A DNA stretch of 64,000 nucleotides from assembly GCF_000383595.1 (NCBI RefSeq), contig NZ_KB911581.1, forward strand, positions 5,725,519 through 5,789,518, written 5' to 3'. A program made the translations under genes and the position numbers. Of the stretch, positions 23,989 to 32,720 are shown one piece after another (the stretch's first letter is position 1; every line of letters begins with the position of its first letter). Source of the stretch: Streptomyces bottropensis ATCC 25435 (lineage in GTDB: Bacteria; Actinomycetota; Actinomycetes; Streptomycetales; Streptomycetaceae). Under the pieces are notes generated by a model. That model was not told the DNA's origin. It searched no databases and saw only the letters and a program-made list of their open reading frames with translations.

Positions 23989-24795
23989 GTGACCGTGCAG
24001 ACCGAGGACAGGGATCTGTGGATCCGCCGCTACCACCCCGCCCCGGACAGTGCGGTGCGGCTGGTGTGCCTGCCGCACGCCGGAGGATCGGCGAGCTTCT
24101 ACTTCCCCGTGTCCCAGGCCCTCGCGCCACGGATCGAGGTGCTCGCGGTCCAGTACCCCGGCCGCCAGGACCGCCGACTGGAGCCCTGCGTCGAGACGAT
24201 CCCCGAACTCGCCGACCGGCTCCTGCCGTTGGTCCTCCAGGAGGCGGACCGCCCCCTCGCCCTCTTCGGGCACAGCATGGGCGCGTCCCTCGCCTTCGAA
24301 CTCGCGGGCCTGCTGGAGCAACGGGCAGGCGTGGTACCGGCGATGCTGTTCGCCTCCGGCCGGCGCGCGCCCTCCCGCTTCCGTCCGGAGGACGACGTGC
24401 ACCGCAGGGGCGACGAGGCCCTCCTCGCCGAGATCAGGCGACTGGCCGGCACCGACACCCGCATCCTCGGCGACGACGAGGTGCTCCGCATGATCCTCCC
24501 GGCCCTCCGCAACGACTACCGCGCCGCCGAGCTGTACCGCCCCACCCGCTTCCACCAGGTCACCTGCCCCGTCACGGCGTTGGTGGGCACCACCGACCCG
24601 AAGGCCCCCCTGGAGGACGTACGGGCGTGGCGGGAGCACACGAGCGGCCCCTTCACCCTGCGAACCTATCCCGGCGGCCACTTCTACCTGGTCGACCAGG
24701 CCCCCCAGGTCCTCGCCCTGCTCACCGAGACCCTGGCCGAGACCTCGACCGCAGCCCGTTCCACGCCACCGACAGCGCCGGTGGACCACCGCTGA
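23989..24795 (+). CDS. Type II thioesterase of the polyketide cluster
   Basis: A 268-aa alpha/beta-hydrolase from GTG 23989 with GGAG eight bases upstream. The catalytic triad is visible: Ser96 in GHSMG, Asp in VGTTDPKAP, His in YPGGHFYL. The early LVCLPHAGGSASFY motif is typical of editing thioesterases (GrsT/TEII family). Such enzymes remove aberrant acyl groups from carrier proteins and restore stalled modules. It is transcribed divergently from the PKS genes, sharing the control region with the inverted repeat, and marks the right border of the recognisable cluster. It is free-standing and not the chain-terminating TE. The C-terminal Thr/Pro-rich tail is variable in this family. Confidence 0.93.
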   Translation: MTVQTEDRDLWIRRYHPAPDSAVRLVCLPHAGGSASFYFPVSQALAPRIEVLAVQYPGRQDRRLEPCVETIPELADRLLPLVLQEADRPLALFGHSMGASLAFELAGLLEQRAGVVPAMLFASGRRAPSRFRPEDDVHRRGDEALLAEIRRLAGTDTRILGDDEVLRMILPALRNDYRAAELYRPTRFHQVTCPVTALVGTTDPKAPLEDVRAWREHTSGPFTLRTYPGGHFYLVDQAPQVLALLTETLAETSTAARSTPPTAPVDHR

Positions 24796-24803
24796 CGCCT
24801 CAC

Positions 24804-25646
24804 CTACCCCGGGGGCTTGCGCCAGATCCTGATCTCGGTGGCCGGAAGGCGCTCCGCGAACGGGTGCTTACCCGGGACCTCCCGCTCCAGCAGCGCCCGC
24901 AGGTCCCGTTCGAAGTCGGCCAGCCCTTCGCCGAACAGGTGCGGCGTCGAGTCGGACCGGGAGAACGCCCAGGCGACGAGGTCGTCCGTGGTGCGGGTGA
25001 CGACCTGCCCGCCGGGCACCACATGGCGCGTGAAGTCCCTGAACCCCGCGCGCGCGATGACGAGTTCCTCCCCGCCCGGCGTGCCGTCGACCAGTACGCC
25101 CTGCCCCGCCCGGCGCACCGGGCCCAGGTACCGGCGTACCAGCTCCCCGATGCGTGCGTAGGGCGGCGCGGTGGACGGCGGCGGCGGAGGTGCGGGGAGC
25201 GGGTCCTTCAATTCGCTCACGTGGACGAGCGCGCCGCCCGGTTCCAGCATGTCCCGCACGACGGCCGCGACACGGTCGCGATCCGTCCAGTGGAAGGACT
25301 GCGCGAACACCACGACCCGGAACTCCCCCAGTCCCGCGGGCAGGTCCTCGGCGCGGGCGGCCACCCAGCGCGCGTGGGTCACCCCTCGCCGTCCGGCCCG
25401 CCGTTGGGCCTCGGCCAGCATGTCCTCGTCCGGATCGACACCGACCGCCTCGGCGAAGAACCGTGCCATCGGCAGCAGTACGGTCCCCGGGCCACAGCCG
25501 ACATCGAGCAGCCGGCCCCGGCCGTCCGGGCCGAGCGCCCCGGCGAGCGCCTCGGGGAGGCCCGGGGCGTACGGGAGCCGGCCTCGGGCGTAGTGGACCG
25601 CGCTGCCCCGGAAGAGCGTGGGGTCCCACTGCCACCCGTCAGGCAT
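24804..25646 (-). CDS. Class I SAM-dependent methyltransferase
   Basis: A 280-aa protein with motif I LLDVGCGPGTVLLP at about residue 44, an acidic motif II (VGVDPDEDML) and a later FHWTD segment, as in the ubiE/Methyltransf_11 group. The start at ATG 25646 is chosen because upstream codons fall inside the MITE-like element; there is no good ribosome site, which may be a consequence of the insertion 12 bp upstream. Substrate unknown. It converges with the thioesterase (8-bp gap) and may be a tailoring enzyme of the polyketide or an unrelated gene. Together with the 72-aa gene upstream it may once have formed an operon. Confidence 0.82.
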   Translation of the reverse strand: MPDGWQWDPTLFRGSAVHYARGRLPYAPGLPEALAGALGPDGRGRLLDVGCGPGTVLLPMARFFAEAVGVDPDEDMLAEAQRRAGRRGVTHARWVAARAEDLPAGLGEFRVVVFAQSFHWTDRDRVAAVVRDMLEPGGALVHVSELKDPLPAPPPPPSTAPPYARIGELVRRYLGPVRRAGQGVLVDGTPGGEELVIARAGFRDFTRHVVPGGQVVTRTTDDLVAWAFSRSDSTPHLFGEGLADFERDLRALLEREVPGKHPFAERLPATEIRIWRKPPG

Positions 25647-25657
25647 GCCGCCGGGCC

Positions 25658-25822
25658 AGTGCCGCGTCAGGCAACGTTCGCCCCGTCGCGACGCCCGGCA
25701 CGCACTCTCGCCGCACCGGCCGAAAGCCCAAGTACGTCCAGTACGAGGCCTTCCGGCCGGCACATCGAGAGCACGCACCGGACGCCGCTCCTTGACGGGC
25801 GAACGTTGCCTGACGCGGCACT
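25658..25822. mobile_element. MITE-like non-coding element with 25-bp perfect terminal inverted repeats
   Basis: The 25 bases at 25659-25683 (starting GTGCCGCGTCAGGC) are the exact reverse complement of 25797-25821, and the pairing extends one more base on each side. About 113 bp lie between, with further partial self-complementarity (CCGGCCGAAAG around 25717 and CTTCCGGCCGG around 25750). No transposase is encoded. Flanks read CCAG on the left and CTAG on the right, which could be a decayed 4-bp YTAR-type target duplication of the IS5 kind; that is tentative. The outer right bases form the stop codon of the 72-aa gene, and the left end lies 12 bp from the methyltransferase start. Confidence 0.75.
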
Positions 25823-26039
25823 AGAACGCGAAGCCCAGCAGGGCCACTTCGAGGGGGAGCGCCGGGCGCTCGGGGAGGGCGGGAGGGTCCTGGCCGCGGC
25901 CGGTGTGCGTGGGCGGGACGGGGCGGAGGGTTTTGATGCCTTCGGCGGCCCATCCCGCGTCCGTCGCGGGCAGCGACAGGGTCATGCGGCGGCCGTCGGC
26001 CAGCGTGGTCTCGATCCTGGTCGGGTCGATCGTCGTCAT
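25821..26039 (-). CDS. 72-aa hypothetical protein
   Basis: Starts at ATG 26039 with GGAAG about nine bases upstream. It begins MTTIDPTRIETTLADGRRM and has a Pro-rich C-terminal half. No signal peptide, membrane segment or known motif is seen. The stop codon TAG uses the last bases of the inverted-repeat element, so the original C-terminus may have been altered by the insertion. Codon use is normal for the genome. Function unknown; it may have been co-transcribed with the methyltransferase before the element entered. Confidence 0.6.
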   Translation of the reverse strand: MTTIDPTRIETTLADGRRMTLSLPATDAGWAAEGIKTLRPVPPTHTGRGQDPPALPERPALPLEVALLGFAF

Positions 26040-26206
26040 GGCAACCCACTTCCGTCGCGCACCGTGTGCGGTCCAGCCTCACCAGTAGGGACGCCTGTTC
26101 GAGCCGAGAAGTTCCCGTCCGGCGTGAAGCGGCGCCCCGCCCACTCCCCGGACCCGGCGTCCTGCCGCCCCGGTCCATCAGAAACGTGAACTGACGTACG
26201 GAGAAA

Positions 26207-26212
26207 GGGTAT
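26207..26212 (+). promoter_or_regulatory. Possible sigma-B-type -10 box
   Basis: GGGTAT lies 57 bp upstream of the DUF574 methyltransferase start, and this hexamer is the usual -10 of Streptomyces sigma-B-like factors. An upstream GTGAAC 15 bp away is only a weak match to the expected -35, so the call is tentative. Confidence 0.3.
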
Positions 26213-26268
26213 CGGGACGTAAGTTGTGTCCGGAACTCCTCGCTTCGGCTGAAAGACGGACGGTAGAC

Positions 26269-27084
26269 ATGACCGACCACGCGACCTCCCCCGGACCTAC
26301 GGCGCATCAGAAGATCGACACCTCGGTGCCGCACTCGGCCCGTATCTGGAACTACTGGCTGGGCGGGAAGGACAACTACCCCGTCGACGAACAGGCCGGC
26401 GACGCGTACACCGCCGTGTTCCCGGGCATCGTGACCATCGCCCGCAGCAGCCGCGCGTTCCTGCGCCGCAACATCACGTACCTGGTCGCCGAGGCGGGCA
26501 TACGGCAGTTCCTGGACGTCGGGACGGGCCTGCCGACCGCGGACAACACCCATGAGGTCGCCCAGCGCATCGCCCCCGAGGCGCGCATCGTCTACGTGGA
26601 CAACGATCCGCTGGTCCTGGCCCACGCCCGCGCCCTGCTCCAGTCCACGCCGGAGGGGGCGACCGACTACGTCGAATCGAACGTGCTCGACCCGGACCGC
26701 ATCCTCGCGGCGGCCGCCGACACCCTCGACCTCGGTCGGCCGACCGCGCTGATCCTCAGCAACATCCTGGGCCACGTCGCCGACCACGACCAGGCACGTT
26801 CCATCATCGACCGGCTGCTGGGGGCACTGCCGTCCGGCAGCTACCTCTCCATCAACGACGGCTCCCGGGACATCGACCCGGTCTTCGAGCGCGCCCAGGA
26901 CGGCTACAACGAGAGCGGCGCCGTGCCGTACAACCTGCGCACGGTCGACGAGATCACCTCGTTCTTCGACGGCCTGGAACTGCTGGACCCCGGTGTGGTC
27001 TCGGTCCCCCTGTGGCGCCCGGACCCCACCGGTCCCGCCCCGGAAGTCGTCGCGGAACACGGAGGTCTCGCCCGAAAGCCGTGA
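26269..27084 (+). CDS. DUF574-family SAM-dependent methyltransferase
   Basis: A 271-aa protein of the actinobacterial DUF574/Methyltransf_19 family. Diagnostic parts are the N-terminal PHSARIWNYWLGGKDNY motif, RQFLDVGTGLPT as SAM-binding motif I, and VYVDNDPLVLAHA. The start at ATG 26269 precedes the conserved N-terminus by about 20 residues; the ribosome site is weak. These proteins occur in many paralogues per Streptomyces genome and their substrates are mostly unknown. The gene is monocistronic, closed by a strong hairpin at 27133-27176, and may be under stress-sigma control. Confidence 0.9.
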   Translation: MTDHATSPGPTAHQKIDTSVPHSARIWNYWLGGKDNYPVDEQAGDAYTAVFPGIVTIARSSRAFLRRNITYLVAEAGIRQFLDVGTGLPTADNTHEVAQRIAPEARIVYVDNDPLVLAHARALLQSTPEGATDYVESNVLDPDRILAAAADTLDLGRPTALILSNILGHVADHDQARSIIDRLLGALPSGSYLSINDGSRDIDPVFERAQDGYNESGAVPYNLRTVDEITSFFDGLELLDPGVVSVPLWRPDPTGPAPEVVAEHGGLARKP

Positions 27085-27132
27085 GGCCGCGCGTCGTGGG
27101 GCCGCGCGCCTGGCCCCCGCACACCTCACCCG

Positions 27133-27176
27133 GGCCGGGGGTCGGTCGGAGCCACGGCTCCGGCCGACCCCCGGCC
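27133..27176 (+). terminator. Strong hairpin terminator after DUF574 gene
   Basis: A near-perfect stem of about 20 bp runs from GGCCGGGGGTCGG at 27133 to CCGACCCCCGGCC ending at 27176, with CGGAGCC/GGCTCCG inner pairing and an AC loop. It lies about 50 bp after the stop. There is no T-run, as is usual in Streptomyces. Confidence 0.8.
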
Positions 27177-27447
27177 TCGTGCGAACGGTGCCCCTGCCCG
27201 GGAGGCGCGGACGACACCCGGCAACTCCCTGACCTCCCACGGTCGTTGATCGATCACTTTCCGGCCAATCGCTTGGCGTGCTCCTGACACAACACCCTCA
27301 CATCTGTCACTCTGTGGCCACTCCGTCTCACGACGGCGCACGCGCACCCGCATCGCAGTACTCCCTGCTCCACCCGGTGCCTCGACCCGTGCACCGGGTC
27401 CTTCGTACGGCCGCTCGTCCAACGTCGGCCGCAGCTAAGGAGTTCGC

Positions 27448-29727
27448 GTGAGATCCACCCCCCACAGACGCACCACGGCCACGGCCGCCCTCGTCGTCGC
27501 GGCGGCGATGCTCGCCGTCGCCGTCCCGGGCACCCCGGCGATCGCACGCGGTGACGGCGGAGAAGGCACCGTCCGTCCCGCGGCCGCGAAGCCGGACCGC
27601 GGGTCCCTGCCCGCGAAGCTGACCCCCAGCCAGCGCACGTCCCTCATCCGCAAGGCCGAGAAGGCCGTGGACACCACCGCCGACCGCCTGGACCTGGGCG
27701 GCAAGGAGGAGTTGAAGGTCCGCGACGTCGTCAAGGACGCCGACGGCACCGTGCACACCCGCTACGAGCGCACCTACGCCGGACTGCCCGTGCTCGGCGG
27801 GGATCTGGTCGTCCACGCCGCGAAGTCCGGTGCGGTCGAGAGCGTCACCCGGGCCTACAAGCCCGCGTTGAAGGTGTCCGACCTCAGCCCCGCGGTCAGC
27901 AGGGCCACCGCCGAGAAGCAGGCGCTCACGGCCGCGAAGAAGGAGGGGTCCACCAAGGCCGCTCCGGACAGCAGCCGCAAGGTCGTCTGGGCCGCGAAGG
28001 GCACCCCGACCCTCGCCTACGAGACGGTCGTCAGCGGCTTCCAGCACGACGACACGCCCAGCGAACTGCACGTCATCACCGACGCGCAGACCGGCAAGAA
28101 GCTGTTCGAGTACGAGGCAGTGCACACCGGCACGGGCAACACCCGCTACAGCGGGACGGTCGACCTCGGCTCCAGCCAGTCGGGCTCCTCGTACACGCTG
28201 ACCGACGCGGACCGGGGCAACCACCGGACGTACAACCTGAACCGGGGCTCCTCCGGGACGGGCACGCTGTTCAGCGGGAGCGACGACGTCTGGGGCGACG
28301 GGACCACCGCCGACCTGGAGACCGCCGGTGCGGACGCGCACTACGGGGCCGCGCTGACCTGGGACTACTACAAGAACATCCACGGCCGCAACGGACTGCG
28401 CAACGACGGGGTCGCCCCGTACAGCCGGGTCCACTACGGCAACAACTACGTCAACGCGTTCTGGCAGGACACCTGCTTCTGCATGACGTACGGCGACGGG
28501 TCGGGCAACGCCAACCCGCTCACCTCGATCGACGTGGCCGCGCACGAGATGACGCACGGTCTGACGTCGGTCACCGCCAACCTCGTCTACAGCGGTGAGT
28601 CCGGCGGGCTGAACGAGGCGACCTCCGACATCTTCGCCGCCGCCGTGGAGTTCGCCGCCGGCAACTCCGAGGACGTCGGGGACTACATGGTCGGCGAGAA
28701 GATCGACATCAACGGCGACGGCACGCCGCTGCGTTACATGGACAAGCCCAGCAAGGACGGCTCCTCGCGCGACTACTGGTCCTCCACGCTCGGCAACATC
28801 GACGTGCACTACTCCTCGGGCCCGGCCAACCACTGGTTCTACCTGGCCTCCGAGGGCAGCGGCGCGAAGGTCGTCAACGGTGTCTCCTACGACTCACCGA
28901 CCTCCGACGGACTTCCGGTGACCCCGATAGGCCGCGAGGCCGCCGAGAAGATCTGGTTCCGGGCGCTCACCACGTACATGACGTCCACGACCAACTACGC
29001 GGCCGCGCGCACCCAAACCCTGCGGGCCGCCGCCGACCTGTACGGGCTCGGCTCGGTGACCTACAACAACACCGCCAACGCCTGGGCCGCGATCAACGTC
29101 GGCTCCCGGATCCTCGACGGTGTGACGGTCGTACCGCCGGCCGCCCAGTACACCCTGACCGGGCAGGCGGTCACCCTCGACGTCCAGGCGTCGTCCACCA
29201 ACGCCGGCGCCCTGTCGTACGCGGCCACCGGCCTGCCGGACGGGCTGTCCATCGACGCCGCCACGGGACGCATCTCGGGCACCCCGACCACGGCCGGGAA
29301 CTGGACGCCGACCGTCACCGTGACGGACGCGGCCGGAAAGACCGGGACGGCGAGCTTCGCCTGGCGCGTGGACGAGGAGGGGAACCAGTCGGTGTTCGAG
29401 AACACCGCCGACTACCAGATCCCCGACAACTCCACCGTCGAGTCCCCGATCAACGTCAACCGGGCCGGAGCGGCGCCCGGCACGCTCACCGTGGACGTGA
29501 ACATCGTCCACACCTGGCGCGGTGACCTGGTCGTCGACCTCGTGGCCCCGGACGGGACGGCCTACCGGCTGAAGAACTCCTCGTCGTCCGACTCGGCCGA
29601 CAACGTCATCGCGACGTACACGGTGGACGCCTCCTCCGAGACCGCCGCGGGCACCTGGAAGCTGCGGGTGCAGGACGTGGCCAGCCTCGACACCGGTTAC
29701 ATCGACAGCTGGAAGCTGACGTTCTGA
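27448..29727 (+). CDS. Secreted M4-family (thermolysin-like) metalloprotease with P domain
   Basis: A 759-aa preproprotein from GTG 27448 behind AAGGAG. A Sec signal peptide covers about residues 1-32 (twin Arg, hydrophobic run, then PAIA). The propeptide has an FTP/PepSY region (RTYAGLPVLGGDLVVHA). The catalytic zinc site is HEMTH at 366-370 with the third ligand Glu390 in GGLNEATSD, and a later HYSSGPANHWFYL segment carries the active-site His. A putative Ig-like domain (GLPDGLSIDAATG) and a proprotein-convertase P domain (HTWRGDLVVDLVAPDG) follow. It should be an extracellular endopeptidase, self-activated by propeptide cleavage. The gene is monocistronic and converges with the MMPL gene. 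Confidence 0.95.
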   Translation: MRSTPHRRTTATAALVVAAAMLAVAVPGTPAIARGDGGEGTVRPAAAKPDRGSLPAKLTPSQRTSLIRKAEKAVDTTADRLDLGGKEELKVRDVVKDADGTVHTRYERTYAGLPVLGGDLVVHAAKSGAVESVTRAYKPALKVSDLSPAVSRATAEKQALTAAKKEGSTKAAPDSSRKVVWAAKGTPTLAYETVVSGFQHDDTPSELHVITDAQTGKKLFEYEAVHTGTGNTRYSGTVDLGSSQSGSSYTLTDADRGNHRTYNLNRGSSGTGTLFSGSDDVWGDGTTADLETAGADAHYGAALTWDYYKNIHGRNGLRNDGVAPYSRVHYGNNYVNAFWQDTCFCMTYGDGSGNANPLTSIDVAAHEMTHGLTSVTANLVYSGESGGLNEATSDIFAAAVEFAAGNSEDVGDYMVGEKIDINGDGTPLRYMDKPSKDGSSRDYWSSTLGNIDVHYSSGPANHWFYLASEGSGAKVVNGVSYDSPTSDGLPVTPIGREAAEKIWFRALTTYMTSTTNYAAARTQTLRAAADLYGLGSVTYNNTANAWAAINVGSRILDGVTVVPPAAQYTLTGQAVTLDVQASSTNAGALSYAATGLPDGLSIDAATGRISGTPTTAGNWTPTVTVTDAAGKTGTASFAWRVDEEGNQSVFENTADYQIPDNSTVESPINVNRAGAAPGTLTVDVNIVHTWRGDLVVDLVAPDGTAYRLKNSSSSDSADNVIATYTVDASSETAAGTWKLRVQDVASLDTGYIDSWKLTF

Positions 29728-29759
29728 CGAACCGTCGACTCCCGGTGCGCTGAAGCACC

Positions 29760-32081
29760 TCAGCTGCCGAGCGGTCGGTCCTGCGCCTGCGGGACCGGCC
29801 GCTTCGCCGTGTCGCCCTCCGCGTCGATGTGCGGCATCACCCGGTCCAGCCAGTGCGGGGTCCACCAGGCGTGGCGGCCCAGGAGCGTCATCACGGCGGG
29901 GACCATGAGCAGCCGTACGACCGTGGCGTCGATGAGGACGCTGACGGCGAGCCCCAGACCCAGCATCTTGACCACGATGTTGTCGCTGACGATGAACGCG
30001 GCGAAGACGCTGACCATGATCAGGGCGGCGCAGGTGATGACACGGGCGGTGATCTCCAGGGCGTGGGCCACGGAGGCGCGGGCGTCACCGGTGCGCAGCC
30101 AGGCCTCGTGGACGCGGGAGAGCAGGAAGATCTCGTAGTCCATGCTGAGGCCGAAGATGATGGCGAACATCATCATCGGGACGTAGCTCTCGATGGGCAC
30201 CTTGCCGTGGACGCCCAGGGCGGGTCCGCCCCAGCCCCACTGGAAGACGGCGACGACGACGCCGTACGAGGCGGCGATGGACAGGACGTTCAGGACGGCC
30301 GCCTTCACCGCGACCAGGAGGCCGCGGAAGACGGCGAGGATGATCAGGAAGGCGAGGGCCACGACCACGGCGATGATGACGGGCAGCCGGCTCGCCACGA
30401 GGTCGCGGAAGTCGACCTGGGAGGCCGTGGTGCCGGTGACGTACCCCTCGGCCTTCGTGCCGGCGACCGAGGCGGGCAGGGTGTCGTCGACGAGGCGGTT
30501 GGTGAGGTCCGTGGTCTCGGCGCTCTGCGGGGACTGCGCGGAGTAGACCGTGCCCACCAGGACGTCCCCGTCCTGGGTGGGGGTCAGCGGGGTGACCGCG
30601 TGGGCGCCCTGGACCGCGTCGAGCTTCTTCTGCGCGGTGCTCTGCAGGCTCTGGCGGTCGGACGACGGCACCGAGGTCTGGTCGATGACGACCGTGAGCG
30701 GCCCGTTGGAACCCGGGCCGAAGGCGTCGGTCATCAGGTCGTAGGCACGGCGGTCGGTGAAGGAGGTGGGGTCGGCGCCGTCACCGATGTGGCCCAGCTG
30801 GATGGAGAAGAGAGGGATCGCGAGGATCGCCACGGTCGCCAGTCCGGCTGTCAGGAACCGCCACGGGTGGTGCTCGACGCGCTGGGCGTAGCGATGCCAG
30901 GTGCCGGTGATCTCCTCCCCCGCCTCGGCGCCGGTCTCGGCGATCGGCTTGCGGAGGTGGTAACGGTCGATGCGGGTGCCGATGAGGCCGAGCAGGGCCG
31001 GGACCAGCGTGAGGGCGCCGATGATCGCGGAGACGACGGTCACGGCGGCGGCGAGTCCGAGTTTGCCGATGAAGCTCACGCCGGACGCGTACAGACCCGC
31101 GAGGGCGACGATGACCGTGCAGCCGGAGACGAGGACGGCGTGGCCGCTGGTCGAGGCGGCGCGGCCGGCCGCCCGCACCGGATCGTCGCCGTCCATGAGG
31201 TTCTGCCGGTGACGGGTGGTCAGGAAGAGGGCGTAGTCGATGCCGACACCGATGCCGATCATCGTCGCCAGGGTCGGGGAGACGGTCGCGAAGGTGGACG
31301 CGGCGGCCAGCAGACCGAGGCACGCGAGGCCGCCGACCACGCTGAGCAGGGCGGTCACCAGTGGCAGCCCGGCGGCGATGACACTGCCGAAGCCGATCAC
31401 CAGGACGACGATCGCGACCGCGAAGCCGATCAGCTCGCTGATCCGGTCGTCGGCGTCGGGCCGGGCCAGTTCACCGAGCGGACCGCCGTACTCGACCTCG
31501 GCGCCCGCCGACCGCAGCGGCTGGACGGAGTCGTCCACCCCGTCGAGGTAGCCGTCGCCGAGCGTGGAGGGCTGCACGTCGAAGCGGATCGTGATGTACG
31601 CCGTCCGCTGGTCGGAGGACAGGGGGCCGACGTTCGGCTGCTGCGACTGGGACGACGACTGCGAGGTCTGACCGGAGGGCGCGGTGAGCGGGTTCTGCAC
31701 CGACAGCACGTGCGGCAGTTTCTGCAGGTCGTCGACCGTCTCGGACATCTGGGAGCCGAGCGAGGTGAGGGCCTTGTCCTTGTCGTGCAGGACGATCTGG
31801 CTGCCGTAGCCGCCGGCCGCCGGATCGTGCTCCTTCAGCACGTCCAGGCCCTTCTGGGACTGCACGCCGGGCAGGGAGAAGTTGTCCGAGTAGTCACCGC
31901 CGTAGGCCCGGTTCAGCACCTGCACGGCCGCGAGGGCGACCAGCCAGGCGACGATGACGACCACGAAGTGCCGGGCGCACCACTCGCCGAGCCGCCGCAG
32001 CCTGCCCGGCGCGGCGTCGGTCCCGCCCGTCCGCTCGCCCTCGCCCTCACCTTCACCCTCACCGGAACGACCTGAGCGCAT
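29760..32081 (-). CDS. MMPL-family (RND-type) membrane transporter
   Basis: A 773-aa protein. The start at ATG 32081 has GGGAGAG upstream and is preferred to an in-frame ATG ten codons earlier. The N-terminus holds a GEGEGEGE run. One membrane helix (about residues 40-60) is followed by a large extracytoplasmic loop and a five-helix block including GVGIDYALFLTTRHRQ. A second loop and five-helix block follow with GLSMDYEIFLLSRVHE. The GxxxDY motifs mark the proton-relay site of MMPL exporters. It should export lipids or hydrophobic metabolites by proton motive force. It could export the polyketide, but it lies 5 kb outside the cluster and may be unrelated. Confidence 0.93.
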   Translation of the reverse strand: MRSGRSGEGEGEGEGERTGGTDAAPGRLRRLGEWCARHFVVVIVAWLVALAAVQVLNRAYGGDYSDNFSLPGVQSQKGLDVLKEHDPAAGGYGSQIVLHDKDKALTSLGSQMSETVDDLQKLPHVLSVQNPLTAPSGQTSQSSSQSQQPNVGPLSSDQRTAYITIRFDVQPSTLGDGYLDGVDDSVQPLRSAGAEVEYGGPLGELARPDADDRISELIGFAVAIVVLVIGFGSVIAAGLPLVTALLSVVGGLACLGLLAAASTFATVSPTLATMIGIGVGIDYALFLTTRHRQNLMDGDDPVRAAGRAASTSGHAVLVSGCTVIVALAGLYASGVSFIGKLGLAAAVTVVSAIIGALTLVPALLGLIGTRIDRYHLRKPIAETGAEAGEEITGTWHRYAQRVEHHPWRFLTAGLATVAILAIPLFSIQLGHIGDGADPTSFTDRRAYDLMTDAFGPGSNGPLTVVIDQTSVPSSDRQSLQSTAQKKLDAVQGAHAVTPLTPTQDGDVLVGTVYSAQSPQSAETTDLTNRLVDDTLPASVAGTKAEGYVTGTTASQVDFRDLVASRLPVIIAVVVALAFLIILAVFRGLLVAVKAAVLNVLSIAASYGVVVAVFQWGWGGPALGVHGKVPIESYVPMMMFAIIFGLSMDYEIFLLSRVHEAWLRTGDARASVAHALEITARVITCAALIMVSVFAAFIVSDNIVVKMLGLGLAVSVLIDATVVRLLMVPAVMTLLGRHAWWTPHWLDRVMPHIDAEGDTAKRPVPQAQDRPLGS
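29771..29802 (+). terminator. Hairpin after the metalloprotease gene, within the 3' end of the MMPL gene
   Basis: GCGGTCGGTCC (29771-29781) pairs with GGGACCGGCCGC (29791-29802) with one mismatch. It lies about 45 bp after the protease stop and overlaps the last codons of the convergent transporter gene. Confidence 0.55.
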
Positions 32082-32232
32082 CGTCTCTCCCTCGGGAGCG
32101 ATCTCCCGCATGCCATTACACGACGCCGTCGGGGGCCCGGCACCTCCGGCGGGCGCCGGTCCCCCGGATGGCGGCCCCGGCTTGACAGGCGGACGATGGG
32201 GAGGTGGGACGGCCTAACGGAAGGGAGCCGTC

Positions 32233-32598
32233 ATGCTGGAGATCAAGACGGTCGAGAAACCGGACGAGCGGCGCGATTTCCCCCGGGGCCACCTCGAAGC
32301 GGTGCACCTGACCGGGCTCGACTTCGCCGTGGCCACCTTCGAGCCGGGCTGGCGCTGGTCGGAGTCCGTCGGCCCCATCGCGGGCACGGACAGCTGCCAG
32401 GTCCACCACAACGGCTTCGTGGTCCGTGGCCGTATGCACATTCGTATGGACGACGGCGGTGAGGGCGAGGTCGGACCGGGCGACGCCTTCGTGTGCGCGC
32501 CGGGGCACGACGCGTGGGTCGTGGGCGACGAGCAGTGCCTGGTGTACGACTTCGCCGGTCAGATGGCCCAGGACTACGCGAAGGCGAAGGACGACTGA
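32233..32598 (+). CDS. Small cupin-domain protein
   Basis: A 121-aa single-domain beta-barrel. ATG 32233 is preceded by GGAAGGGAG. Motif 1 corresponds to SCQVHHNGFVVRGRMHI and motif 2 to GPGDAFVCAPGHDAWV; the His residues could bind a metal. There is no signal peptide. Single-cupin proteins range from dioxygenases to sugar- or ligand-binding proteins, and this one has no context that fixes its role. It is followed by a strong hairpin, so it is monocistronic. Confidence 0.85.
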   Translation: MLEIKTVEKPDERRDFPRGHLEAVHLTGLDFAVATFEPGWRWSESVGPIAGTDSCQVHHNGFVVRGRMHIRMDDGGEGEVGPGDAFVCAPGHDAWVVGDEQCLVYDFAGQMAQDYAKAKDD

Positions 32599-32619
32599 GC
32601 CGACCCGGGTGCGCAAGGG

Positions 32620-32654
32620 GACGGAGGCGGTGGCGCGAGCGCCCCGCCTCCGTC
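32620..32654 (+). terminator. Hairpin terminator after the cupin gene
   Basis: GACGGAGGCGG (32620-32630) pairs with CCGCCTCCGTC (32644-32654), and GGCGC/GCGCC pair inside with a GA loop. It lies 22 bp after the stop. Confidence 0.8.
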
Positions 32655-32666
32655 GGTGTGGCCGGG

Positions 32667-32713
32667 GCCCGCGCCCGCGCCCGCACCCGCACCCGCACCC
32701 GCACCCGCACCCG
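32667..32713. repeat. Hexanucleotide tandem repeat (CCCGCG/CCCGCA)n
   Basis: About eight CCCGCR hexamers stand in a row between the cupin terminator and the end of the convergent gene at 32721. The array is intergenic, so length changes would not affect a protein. Confidence 0.85.
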
Positions 32714-32720
32714 AGGGGAC

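Noticed and set aside
23989..24795. Thioesterase as the chain-releasing TE of the PKS
   Set aside because: It is free-standing, of GrsT/TEII type and on the opposite strand; releasing TEs are normally fused after the last ACP.
25639..27240. 533-codon minus-strand frame across the DUF574 methyltransferase
   Set aside because: It is antisense to a clear methyltransferase and contains the MITE-like element; no domain is readable.
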